Assembly: GCA_946530565.1 (NCBI GenBank)
Contig: CAMNAE010000080.1
Location: 1 to 6,943, forward strand
Length of the DNA stretch: 6,943 nt
Direction of reading: 5' to 3'
Source: an uncultured Oscillibacter sp.
GTDB taxonomy: Bacteria > Bacillota > Clostridia > Oscillospirales > Oscillospiraceae
The notes beneath the pieces are model-generated. The model was not told the origin of the DNA. It ran no database searches and worked only from the letters and a program-made list of their open reading frames with translations. Position numbers and translations under genes: made by a program. Below are positions 1 to 6,574 of the stretch, one piece after another; positions within the stretch are counted from its first letter, which is position 1, and each line of letters starts with the position of its first letter.

Positions 1-59
1 AGGACGTCACCCCGATCCCGCACAACGGCTGCCGTCCGCCGAAGCGCCGCCGCGTGTAA
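1..59 (+). CDS. rpsK: 30S ribosomal protein S11, C-terminal end (partial)
   Basis: Only the last 18 codons and the TAA stop are inside the window; the gene begins upstream. The reading frame starting at base 3 gives DVTPIPHNGCRPPKRRRV, the highly conserved basic C-terminal tail of bacterial S11, which lies on the 30S platform near the 3' end of 16S rRNA. The next gene, rpsD, starts 22 bases after the stop, as expected for the alpha operon (rpsM-rpsK-rpsD-rpoA-rplQ). The tail is intact and ends at the normal place for the family. Identification is secure even though the fragment is short, because the ending PPKRRRV and the gene order agree. Confidence 0.95.
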   Translation, partial: DVTPIPHNGCRPPKRRRV

Positions 60-81
60 TTGAATAGGAGGTAACAGCAAT

Positions 82-684
82 ATGGCAAGAAATATGCAGC
101 CGATTGCCAAGCGCTGCAAGGCGCTGGGCATTTCTCCCGCTGTTATGGGCTATGCCAAGAAGGAGACCAACCGCAAGCCCGGCGGCCAGATGAGACGCAA
201 GAAGAGCGAGTACGGCATCCAGCTCAACGAGAAGCAGAAGGTGAAGTTCATCTACGGCATTCTCGAAAAGCAGTTCCACGACTACTACGAGGCCGCCGCC
301 GCGGCCCCGGGCAAGACCGGCGACAACCTCCTCATCTCCGTGGAGCGCCGTCTGGACAATGTCGTCTATCGCATGGGCTTCGCGATGACCCGCCGTCAGG
401 CCCGTCAGCTCGTGAGCCACGCCCACTTCACCGTGAACGGCAAGAAGGTCAACATCCCCTCTTACCTGGTGAAGGCCGGCGATGTCATCGAGGTCGCCGA
501 GGGCAGCCGCCAGTCCGAGGTCTTCAAGCGCCTGACCGGCCAGGATGCTCCCGTTTTCGTGATCCCCGCGTGGATGGATCGTGACAAGACTGCCCTCAAG
601 GGCACGATCGTTCGCCTCCCCGCCCGCGAAGACATTGATGTGCCCGTTGAAGAGCACCTCATCGTCGAGTTGTACTCCAAGTAA
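82..684 (+). CDS. rpsD: 30S ribosomal protein S4
   Basis: S4 is a primary 16S rRNA-binding protein that starts assembly of the 30S body; in several bacteria it also represses translation of its own operon. The protein has 200 residues, the usual length. Residues 1-90 form the N-terminal S4 region, including KKSEYGIQLNEKQKVKFIYG. Residues about 91-150 are the S4 RNA-binding domain (RRLDNVVYRMGFAMTRRQAR, then HFTVNGKKVNIPSYLVKAGD). The C-terminus VEEHLIVELYSK is typical. The ATG is preceded by AGGAGGT at 66-72, 9 bases upstream, which fixes the start. The N-terminus contains one cysteine (Cys12) and lacks the four-cysteine zinc cluster of C+ S4 proteins, so this is a zinc-independent form; the start MARNMQPIAKRCKALG resembles S4 of Oscillospirales as I recall it. 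It is co-transcribed with rpsK upstream and rpoA 79 bases downstream. Confidence 0.97.
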   Translation: MARNMQPIAKRCKALGISPAVMGYAKKETNRKPGGQMRRKKSEYGIQLNEKQKVKFIYGILEKQFHDYYEAAAAAPGKTGDNLLISVERRLDNVVYRMGFAMTRRQARQLVSHAHFTVNGKKVNIPSYLVKAGDVIEVAEGSRQSEVFKRLTGQDAPVFVIPAWMDRDKTALKGTIVRLPAREDIDVPVEEHLIVELYSK

Positions 685-707
685 TCATTGGTACTTACAA
701 CTTTTCA

Positions 708-735
708 GCGGCCGGCTGAGAAAACGGCCGGCCGC
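708..735 (+). promoter_or_regulatory. G+C-rich hairpin between rpsD and rpoA
   Basis: GCGGCCGGC (708-716) and GCCGGCCGC (727-735) are perfect complements, giving a 9-bp all-G/C stem with a 10-base loop (717-726). No U-run follows on the + strand (the next bases are CATATTGGGC), so it does not look like a normal intrinsic terminator. It ends 13 bases before the rpoA Shine-Dalgarno AAGGAGGGG (749-757). Plausible roles are an RNA-processing or stability element, a partial attenuator, or a protein-binding site; the sequence does not decide among them. Confidence 0.6.
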
Positions 736-763
736 CATATTGGGCTAAAAGGAGGGGAAGCGA

Positions 764-1714
764 ATGATCGAAATTGAACGGCCTCAGATTGAGTGCATTG
801 AAAAGCCTGAAGAGATTTCCCACGGTGTGTATGTGGTCGAGCCGCTCGAGCGCGGCTATGGCACGACGCTCGGCAACGCTCTGCGCCGCGTGATGCTCTC
901 GTCCCTGCCCGGTTACGCGCCGACGACGATCAAGATCAACGGCGTGCTGCACGAGTTCTCCACGATCCCCGGTGTCAAGGAAGACGTGACCGAGATCGTG
1001 CTGAACGTGAAGGGGCTTCTTACGAAGCTCGCCGGCGACAGCGGCAAGACGGTCTATATCGAAGCTGTGGGTCCCTGCGAGGTCACCGCCGCCGATATCA
1101 AGGCCGACAGCGAGGTTGAGATCCTCAACCCCGAGATGCACATCGCGACGCTGGATAACGGCGCGACACTGAACATGGAAATCACGCTCTCCCGCGGCCG
1201 CGGTTATGTGCCTGCGGATCAGAATAAGCCCCAGCAGAATATCATTGGCACCATTGCGGTGGATTCCATCTACACCCCCGTTGTCAAAGTCAATTATACC
1301 GTTGAGCCCACCCGTGTGGGCGCTTCCAGCGACTATGACAAGCTGACGCTGGAGGTCTGGACCGATGGCTCCATCTCCGCCCGGGACGCTGTTTCTCTGG
1401 GCGCCAAGATCCTGGTGGATCACTTCACGCTCTTCACCGACCTCTCCGAGACGGTCAGCAACCGCCTCACGGTCGTTGAGAAGCCTGAGACCCAGCGTGA
1501 TAAGGTGCTGGAAATGACCATTGAAGAGCTTGACCTGAGCGTGCGCAGCTTCAACTGCCTCAAGCGCGCCAACATCAATACCGTCGAAGACCTGATCTCC
1601 AAGACCGAAGACGAGATGATGAAGGTACGCAACCTCGGCCGCAAGTCTCTGGAAGAGGTCATCAACAAGCTGGATATGATGGGTCTGCATCTGGCCAGCG
1701 AAGAATCGAATTAA
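764..1714 (+). CDS. rpoA: DNA-directed RNA polymerase subunit alpha
   Basis: Alpha dimerises to seed assembly of core RNA polymerase, and its C-terminal domain contacts UP elements and activators. The protein has 316 residues, normal for Firmicutes. The N-terminal assembly domain (about 1-230) shows the alpha signatures [20 protein letters not shown] and [19 protein letters not shown], then [13 protein letters not shown] and [11 protein letters not shown] charged linker ([15 protein letters not shown]) leads to the C-terminal domain (about 248-310), with [20 protein letters not shown] and the helix-hairpin-helix stretch [13 protein letters not shown]. The start is set by AAGGAGGGG at 749-757, 6 bases before ATG. 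It lies between rpsD and rplQ in the conserved alpha-operon order. No residue is missing or odd by eye. A small inverted repeat (CTCTG 1721-1725 with CAGAG 1735-1739) lies just after the stop. Confidence 0.98.
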   Translation: MIEIERPQIECIEKPEEISHGVYVVEPLERGYGTTLGNALRRVMLSSLPGYAPTTIKINGVLHEFSTIPGVKEDVTEIVLNVKGLLTKLAGDSGKTVYIEAVGPCEVTAADIKADSEVEILNPEMHIATLDNGATLNMEITLSRGRGYVPADQNKPQQNIIGTIAVDSIYTPVVKVNYTVEPTRVGASSDYDKLTLEVWTDGSISARDAVSLGAKILVDHFTLFTDLSETVSNRLTVVEKPETQRDKVLEMTIEELDLSVRSFNCLKRANINTVEDLISKTEDEMMKVRNLGRKSLEEVINKLDMMGLHLASEESN

Positions 1715-1761
1715 TCACCGCTCTGTTATGTAAGCAGAGTCAGGCGAAGGAGGTAACCGAA

Positions 1762-2106
1762 ATGCCCGGAACTCGGAAACTTGGCAAGACAACGGATCAG
1801 CGCATGGCGATGCTCCGCCAGCAGGTCACGGACTTTCTTGACAACGGCAAGATGGAGACGACCCTCACCCGCGCGAAGGAGATCCAGCCTCTTGCCGAGA
1901 AGATGATCACCCTCGGCAAGGCCGGCGATCTGGCCGCCTACCGTCAGGCGATGAGCTTCATCACCCGCGAAGATGTCTGCAAGAAGATCTTCAAGGAGCT
2001 GGCCCCGAAGTATGCCGACCGCAACGGCGGCTATACCCGCGTGGTCCGCACCGGCGTCCGCCGCGGCGACGCGGCCGAGACCGCCCAGATCTCTCTGGTC
2101 GACTGA
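1762..2106 (+). CDS. rplQ: 50S ribosomal protein L17
   Basis: L17 is a bacterial large-subunit protein located near the peptide exit tunnel opening. The product has 114 residues, the usual short bacterial form. Family motifs are clear: the start [18 protein letters not shown], then [20 protein letters not shown] in the middle, and [19 protein letters not shown] near the end, followed by [23 protein letters not shown] at 1747-1754 lies 7 bases before the ATG. It is the last gene of the alpha operon: only 47 bases separate it from rpoA, and a strong intrinsic terminator begins 21 bases after its stop. In many Firmicutes the energy-coupling factor genes (ecfA, ecfT) and truA follow rplQ; here they do not, because the operon ends and the next gene is on the other strand. 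Confidence 0.97.
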   Translation: MPGTRKLGKTTDQRMAMLRQQVTDFLDNGKMETTLTRAKEIQPLAEKMITLGKAGDLAAYRQAMSFITREDVCKKIFKELAPKYADRNGGYTRVVRTGVRRGDAAETAQISLVD

Positions 2107-2126
2107 TCTTGATCGTCTTTTAAATG

Positions 2127-2169
2127 AACAGCACCCTCTCCGAACAAAAACGGGGAGGGTGCTGTTTTT
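2127..2169 (+). terminator. Intrinsic terminator of the alpha operon
   Basis: AACAGCACCCTCTCCG (2127-2142) pairs over 16 bp with CGGGGAGGGTGCTGTT (2151-2166), with a single G-U wobble. The loop is AACAAAAA (2143-2150), and the 3' arm runs into TTTTT (2165-2169). It begins 21 bases after the rplQ stop. Read on the other strand it also has an A/T-rich exit, so it may stop leftward read-through as well. Confidence 0.95.
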
Positions 2170-2185
2170 GCGCTAAAGCTCCAAT

Positions 2186-2225
2186 AAAATCACCCCCGCA
2201 GCTTCTCAGCAAAGCTGCGGGGGTG
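2186..2225. repeat. Terminator-like repeat unit, copy A
   Basis: This 40-base unit matches 6733-6772 in the same orientation at 36 of 40 positions, including an identical 19-base core CACCCCCGCAGCTTCTCAG (2191-2209 and 6738-6756). Differences fall at 2190, 2210, 2218 and 2224. The two copies lie 4547 bases apart, on either side of the large surface-protein gene. Confidence 0.85.
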
Positions 2226-2229
2226 ATTT
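2187..2229 (-). terminator. Probable terminator of the leftward surface-protein gene
   Basis: An 18-bp perfect stem: AAATCACCCCCGCAGCTT (2187-2204) with AAGCTGCGGGGGTGATTT (2212-2229), loop CTCAGCA. On the - strand the stem runs into GATTTTATT, a moderate U-rich exit, which suits termination of the gene ending at 2417. On the + strand the exit (ATTTGACTG) is weaker, but the hairpin could act as a back-up for the rplQ terminator 17 bases away. It lies 188 bases past the surface-protein stop, implying a long 3' untranslated region. It is a close copy of the hairpin at 6738-6772. Confidence 0.8.
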
Positions 2230-2416
2230 GACTGCCTTGATTCCGTTGCCTGTGAGCATCTAAGCTCACTTTTCAAAGGCGCCAAAGCACCTTGAAGAAG
2301 CGATGCAATACCAATTTCGCGCGAGGCTGCCGGCTCGTGCCTAGCAGCGCTGCTGCGCTTAAAACGCTTCAAATGCAAGCGCTTTATTTGAAATCAGTAT
2401 GATACCCGGTGACGAT
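2230..2416. other. Gene-free convergent spacer with small hairpins
   Basis: No reading frame here looks like a protein, and none has a credible ribosome binding site. Visible structure: GTGAGC-ATCTAA-GCTCAC (2252-2269) followed by TTTT; an imperfect stem TTCAA/TTGAA with GG/CC and GC/GC inside (2272-2296); and a 12-bp palindrome AGCAGCGCTGCT (2343-2354). The last 31 bases (2386-2416) carry a box shared with the 3' end of the yloV-like gene. As seen from the - strand this is the 3' untranslated region of the surface-protein gene; it could also hold an intergenic repeat or small RNA, which cannot be told from the sequence alone. Confidence 0.5.
2386..2403. repeat. 3'-end box, copy A
   Basis: ATTTGAAATCAGTATGAT at 2386-2403 matches ATTTAAAATCAGTATTAT at 6818-6835 at 16 of 18 positions, in the same orientation. 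In copy A it lies 13-30 bases beyond the stop codon of the surface-protein gene; in copy B it overlaps the stop codon of the yloV-like gene. Both are on the terminator side of a leftward gene. Confidence 0.65.
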
Positions 2417-5400
2417 TTACGACGGCAGGCCGCCCTCAGGATCGTAGGAGGAGACGTCGTAGGGAATCCATGTCTCATACTTTGACTGCTCATCCGCAGG
2501 CGGAATGAGGCTTTCATCCCAGATATCCGGGTAATAGAACCTGGTGGGTGCTGAAGCATTGCCTGAGAGCTTCTTTTTAAAGATCGCGTACATGGCGGGG
2601 GCGTCGCCCATATAAACGATATTGCTGAAAGATTTTAGTGTGTAATCGAATAAGGTCGTGCTGTCGCTGATATTGGGACTGCTGCACCTGACGATCACGG
2701 TTTGCAGATGATCCGTGCTGAAGAGAAGACCGCCCGCCTTCAAAAAGCTTTGTCCGATGACCAGCGTCTCCAGAGCATCCATACTGCTGAAGGCATACTT
2801 TCCGATGCTGATCACGCTGTCGGCGATCACGACCTTTTTTAGGCTGCTGCTCGAGCGGAACGCGCCAGGACTGATCTCAGTAACTCCGTCGGGGATGATA
2901 TAGCTTTCAGCGGGATTGGCGTTGGCGTAACGGACCAGTTTGACGCCGTCTTCGGTTTTCTCGAATAAGGCTTTGCCGTCGGTAAAAAAGCGGGGATTAT
3001 CGGAGGCAACCTTAAATACGGATGGGTCAAAACCGTAGAGGTATTCAGTGTCATCGGGACCTTCAAAGCCTTCGAAGCTGCGTCCGATCGTGACCGTTTT
3101 CAAAGAAAAGCAGTAGTAAAACGCGTTGACGCCGATTCGTTTCACGCCGTTTCCGATATCGATCCCGGTAAGCCCGGAGCAGGAACGGAACGCGCGCGCC
3201 CCGATCGACTCAACACTGTCCGGTATGTTGATCGTCGTTAAGTTGGAGCAGCCATCGAAGGCCTCTTCTCCGATCGAAATGATCGTCTCCGGCAGAACGA
3301 TATCCGTCAGGTTTTTAGAGCCGCTGAACGCGCTCCTGGCGATCGCCGCAACGCCCTGCGGGACCGTATAGCTCGTATTCTCAGAAGCGTCCGGGTATTC
3401 CGCAAGCGTGGTCATGTCCTTTGAGAACAGAACGCCGCCGACAGCGGTATACGCCGTATTGTCCGGGTCGACCTCGAAGCCGGTGAACGAGGTACCTGTA
3501 AACGCGGATGCCCCGATCAGGCGCACGTCAGCGGGAATATAGACCGTCTTCAGTCCGCTGATTGCAAATGCGCGTTCCCCGATGCGCTCCAGAGTCTCCG
3601 GCAGTCTGATCTCGAGCGTTTGGTCTGTGTAGTAGGGGTCCCCACAGCATTCAAATGCTTCGTCTCCGATGCTTCTGACACTGTCCGATATGGTCACGGC
3701 CCCCGCGGCCAGACAGTAACTGAACGCGTGATCGCCGATGTGGTTCAGACCGTTGACCTCAATGCTTTTTATCCGGGTCAGCCACTTGCTCTTACTCTGA
3801 TCAAATTTAAGTCTTGCCCACGGAATGTCGGAACTGATCTCGTCGGAATAGTCGGGCATCGCGCCCTCTCCCCAAACGGAAAGCGCTCCGGTATCTGAGT
3901 CAAAGCTCCACTCCATCCAGGATTTTTTGAGTGTGATCGTGATATTCTGATCCTTTTTGATCTCCTCCTCTTCGGAGCCGAACCATTGCGCGGTGGATAT
4001 GTCGAAGCGGTATTTGCCCTTGTCAAGCGAAAGAACAGCTTCACCGAGCTCGTTGGTTTTGACGCCGCTCTCGAGCCCGTTTACCAGGATCGGCAGATTC
4101 GCCGCGGGCTCATTTTCCTCTGTCACGGCGCTTACGGTGACGGTGAGGGCATTCTTCGTGAGGTAGATCGCGGCGTTCCTGTCACGCCCGTTTACTGTGA
4201 CGGAAGCCGTACCGGTGAAGCTTCCGTCGGCAAATTGTGCCGAGAGATTGTATTCGCCGCTCTTTTCCGTAAATGTGCAGCTGCCGTCATCGTTCGTATA
4301 GAGCGTTTCGCCGGTTTCATCCACCGTGACCGGGATGCCGCCCACCGCGTTCCAGTCCTCGTCGAGCACGCGCACACTGAGCTTGAAGCGGGGCTCCCGG
4401 ATCACGACGCGGGGGAGCACCACGTCATAGCCCGTGATCCTGAATTCCTCAAGCTCGACGGGCTCGCTTCCGTCCTTCGATACGCTCAGATGATAGGTGC
4501 CGACACGAAGCGGGATGCGGGCATTTCCGTACGCGTCCGTCACGGGGCCTTTTTCCCGTCCCGTGCCATGGATCACCGCGCCGGACACCTTTTCGCCCTC
4601 CTCGTTGACGACGGTGACGGAGGCGATGTACACCTCTTCTTCAAGGTAAATGTCGATCTTCTGTCCTTCCGGCTCGTCCTTATCGATCAGGATCAGCGTT
4701 TTGGAGGCAAATGTCTTCTTTTCCGGGTTTTCAGCGTAGAACTCATAGGTGCCCGCGGGGAGATACACCTCCGCCGCGCCGTTTGCATCCGTCGTAAGGG
4801 TGCCCGCAAACGGCCTGCCGATCGTGCTGAGGCCGTAGTATTCCACCTCTGCACCCGTGCGGAGCGTCGCCTGCTTGTTCTCGTCCACATCCCACAATCG
4901 CAGGTTTACGGGATACTTCAGATGGGGACATGTTTCAAAGCCCCAATCCTCGTAGGTGAAAGAATAGTAGAAATCGAGCAGGGGATATTTGATGTCGAGG
5001 ATCTTTGCACTGACATCGAGCTCGCCCAGAAATTTTGCCGAGCCGGAGAGCTCAACGTCAAATTCCACCTTGCCGCCGATGCATTTGTCGCAGGCGTGGG
5101 TCTTGTCGACAAAGTCTTTCTTCATCTGTCCTGTGAAGGTAAAGCCCAGCGTGGCCGTCAGCTTGGCCTCGCCGACTTTATTGCTGAATACGGCGACAGA
5201 GGGTTCCAGAGAGAAGCCGAGGAAGAGTTTTCCATCCACGGAGATGTCGCAGCCGCTCAGCTTCGGCTTTGCGGATCGGTTCTCAAAGCCGTCGCCCGTA
5301 TAAGCCCAGCCGAGCGCGGCGGTGACGTTCGCGTGGAAGCGCAGCTGAAGGGACGCGTCAACGACGATCGAGGGCATCACGCTGATGTTCACGCCGGGAA

Positions 5401-6559
5401 CGGGGGCGAAGAAGACCGGCTCGAGCAGAAGGTCGAAGGTCTGCCGTCCCGTGCTGCCCGAAATAAACGCGTCGAAGTCCGCGTCAAGGGTGATCTTCGC
5501 CTCAACGTACTGCTCATCGAAGCTGAGATACAGCTTGACATAGGCCGTCAGCGTCAGGGAACCCTTCATGCTGAGCGTGATATTCGGCGCGTCGTCGTCA
5601 AATACGTCCTGATCGCGCTTGAATTCCTTTTTGAGCTTCAGATCCTTCGTGATCTTGCCCGTCACAGAAGTATCGAGCTCCGAGAGCGACGCGATGTCCG
5701 CTGTGGGATCGTAGCCGCCCTCGATCTTGACGACGTCAAACACATCCTCAAGTGCGATGGAATCGTCCTGCGTGATCGTGACGGTATCGCCCGATCTCTC
5801 AATGGAAGCAAGCTTGATCAAAAGCACGCTGCCGTCCTGGCCCTGAAGCGAGAGAATGTCTCCAACTTGAAGGCCAAGAACGTCGTCTGTTGCGCCGGAG
5901 ATACGGTATGCGCCGCCGCCGAGCTCGGTCACGTTATTGCGGCTGCTGGCGCTCTTAACGATCGTGACGCCGGGGTTATACACGACGAAGTTGGTCGTAT
6001 CGTCAGCGTCCAGGTTCAAAACAAGCGCTTCGTCATAATCCGCCACGGTGGAGTGCGCGAGCTCCGTGAGCGATTCTGTGTAGAGATTGTTCGTGAACGC
6101 CTCGCTGAGCGGCATGCCGCTTTCGGCATCGATCAGATAGGCTTTCGCGGTGAAGAAGGACGGCACGTTTCCGAGCGGGATGGAGACGACCGCCTCGCGT
6201 TCGCTTGCGGATACATCCGCGCTGCCGCTCGTGACCATGCTCCCGTCCTCGTCGTACAGGGCTACGACCAGACGGGCGTCCGTTGCCGCCTGATACGCTA
6301 CCTGCGCCGAGGAGCCATCCACCTCAAGCCGCGAGATGCGATTATCGCTGTCATCGGATACTTCCTCCTGTAAGGTACTTTGTATGCGGTCTGATAAAAG
6401 CGCACTCACGCCGTCAGAGCCGGAGATCTCGGGTGTCAGCACGCTCCCGCCGATGCCGGAATGATCAGCGCTGCCCTCTGCAAGCGCCGCCGGAACAAGC
6501 GTAAAGGTCAGTGCCGCCGAAAGCATAAAAGCGACAGCTCTCTTTAGACCGTTCTTCAT
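2417..6559 (-). CDS. Secreted BspA-like leucine-rich-repeat (LRR_5) protein with Ig-like repeats
   Basis: A 1380-residue exported protein; substrate or partner unknown. Residues 1-27 are a classic signal peptide (MKNGLKRAVAFML, hydrophobic core, cleavage likely after LVPAALA). Residues about 78-190 resemble an Ig-like fold (LVVALYDEDGSMVTSGS). About 191-282 is a small beta domain (VLGLQVGDILSLQGQDGS). About 300-548 is beta-rich, with Cys490-x2-Cys493 (HACDKCIGG) and Cys544 (FETCPH). Four carboxypeptidase-regulatory/Cna-B-like beta sandwiches follow at about 549-641, 642-722, 723-802 and 803-879, marked by TDANGAAEVYLPAGTYEF, TDAYGNARIPLRVGTYHL and TNELGEAVLSLDKGKYRF. Residues 881-927 are the pre-LRR segment (WSFDSDTGALSVWGEGAMPD). 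About 928-1290 holds roughly a dozen LRR_5 repeats (LTTINIPDSVESIGARAFRS), interrupted by islands at 1022-1063 and 1177-1219. BspA-family LRRs usually mediate adhesion or binding to host or matrix. There is no LPXTG, C-terminal membrane helix, SLH or choline-binding repeat, so it is probably released or held non-covalently. It appears monocistronic, with its own promoter. The start at 6559 rests on the AGGAGG at 6569-6574. Confidence 0.9.
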   Translation of the reverse strand: MKNGLKRAVAFMLSAALTFTLVPAALAEGSADHSGIGGSVLTPEISGSDGVSALLSDRIQSTLQEEVSDDSDNRISRLEVDGSSAQVAYQAATDARLVVALYDEDGSMVTSGSADVSASEREAVVSIPLGNVPSFFTAKAYLIDAESGMPLSEAFTNNLYTESLTELAHSTVADYDEALVLNLDADDTTNFVVYNPGVTIVKSASSRNNVTELGGGAYRISGATDDVLGLQVGDILSLQGQDGSVLLIKLASIERSGDTVTITQDDSIALEDVFDVVKIEGGYDPTADIASLSELDTSVTGKITKDLKLKKEFKRDQDVFDDDAPNITLSMKGSLTLTAYVKLYLSFDEQYVEAKITLDADFDAFISGSTGRQTFDLLLEPVFFAPVPGVNISVMPSIVVDASLQLRFHANVTAALGWAYTGDGFENRSAKPKLSGCDISVDGKLFLGFSLEPSVAVFSNKVGEAKLTATLGFTFTGQMKKDFVDKTHACDKCIGGKVEFDVELSGSAKFLGELDVSAKILDIKYPLLDFYYSFTYEDWGFETCPHLKYPVNLRLWDVDENKQATLRTGAEVEYYGLSTIGRPFAGTLTTDANGAAEVYLPAGTYEFYAENPEKKTFASKTLILIDKDEPEGQKIDIYLEEEVYIASVTVVNEEGEKVSGAVIHGTGREKGPVTDAYGNARIPLRVGTYHLSVSKDGSEPVELEEFRITGYDVVLPRVVIREPRFKLSVRVLDEDWNAVGGIPVTVDETGETLYTNDDGSCTFTEKSGEYNLSAQFADGSFTGTASVTVNGRDRNAAIYLTKNALTVTVSAVTEENEPAANLPILVNGLESGVKTNELGEAVLSLDKGKYRFDISTAQWFGSEEEEIKKDQNITITLKKSWMEWSFDSDTGALSVWGEGAMPDYSDEISSDIPWARLKFDQSKSKWLTRIKSIEVNGLNHIGDHAFSYCLAAGAVTISDSVRSIGDEAFECCGDPYYTDQTLEIRLPETLERIGERAFAISGLKTVYIPADVRLIGASAFTGTSFTGFEVDPDNTAYTAVGGVLFSKDMTTLAEYPDASENTSYTVPQGVAAIARSAFSGSKNLTDIVLPETIISIGEEAFDGCSNLTTINIPDSVESIGARAFRSCSGLTGIDIGNGVKRIGVNAFYYCFSLKTVTIGRSFEGFEGPDDTEYLYGFDPSVFKVASDNPRFFTDGKALFEKTEDGVKLVRYANANPAESYIIPDGVTEISPGAFRSSSSLKKVVIADSVISIGKYAFSSMDALETLVIGQSFLKAGGLLFSTDHLQTVIVRCSSPNISDSTTLFDYTLKSFSNIVYMGDAPAMYAIFKKKLSGNASAPTRFYYPDIWDESLIPPADEQSKYETWIPYDVSSYDPEGGLPS

Positions 6560-6568
6560 ATCCAGGGG

Positions 6569-6574
6569 CCTCCT
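6569..6574 (-). promoter_or_regulatory. Ribosome binding site that fixes the surface-protein start
   Basis: AGGAGG on the - strand, 9 bases before the ATG at 6559-6557. The frame stays open to a TTG at 6592, but the AGGAGG would then lie inside the coding region and the signal peptide would gain 11 untypical residues (MLSTFHRRPLD). The ATG at 6559 gives a clean signal peptide starting MKNGLKR. Confidence 0.9.

Noticed and set aside
7..657. A 216-codon open frame on the - strand opposite rpsD
   Set aside because: It mirrors the third-position G/C bias of rpsD, which is an unmistakable S4 gene; no SD and a low-complexity product.
695..1690. A 331-codon open frame on the - strand opposite rpoA
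   Set aside because: It overlaps the certain rpoA gene almost completely and its His/Asp/Leu-rich product matches no family I know.
1721..1739. CTCTG...CAGAG hairpin between rpoA and rplQ as an attenuator
   Set aside because: The stem is only 5-7 bp, the loop is A/T-rich, and there is no U-run; too weak to call a regulatory feature.
2343..2354. Palindrome AGCAGCGCTGCT as a possible recombination or attachment site
   Set aside because: No integrase, no matching second copy and no flanking duplication; mentioned only as local structure.
2190..2378. A 62-codon open frame on the - strand in the convergent spacer
   Set aside because: It runs through the terminator hairpin, lacks an SD, and the product looks random.
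3986..6373. A 795-codon open frame on the + strand opposite the surface-protein gene
   Set aside because: It lies wholly within the - strand gene, has no ribosome binding site or recognisable domain, and its Arg/Val/Asp-rich product is what the reverse complement of this G+C-rich coding sequence gives. The - strand frame has a signal peptide, clear repeats, a promoter and an SD.
2417..6559. Surface-protein repeats as a CRISPR-like or tandem DNA repeat array
   Set aside because: The LRR and beta-sandwich repeats are protein-level and diverged; no regular identical DNA repeats with spacers are present.
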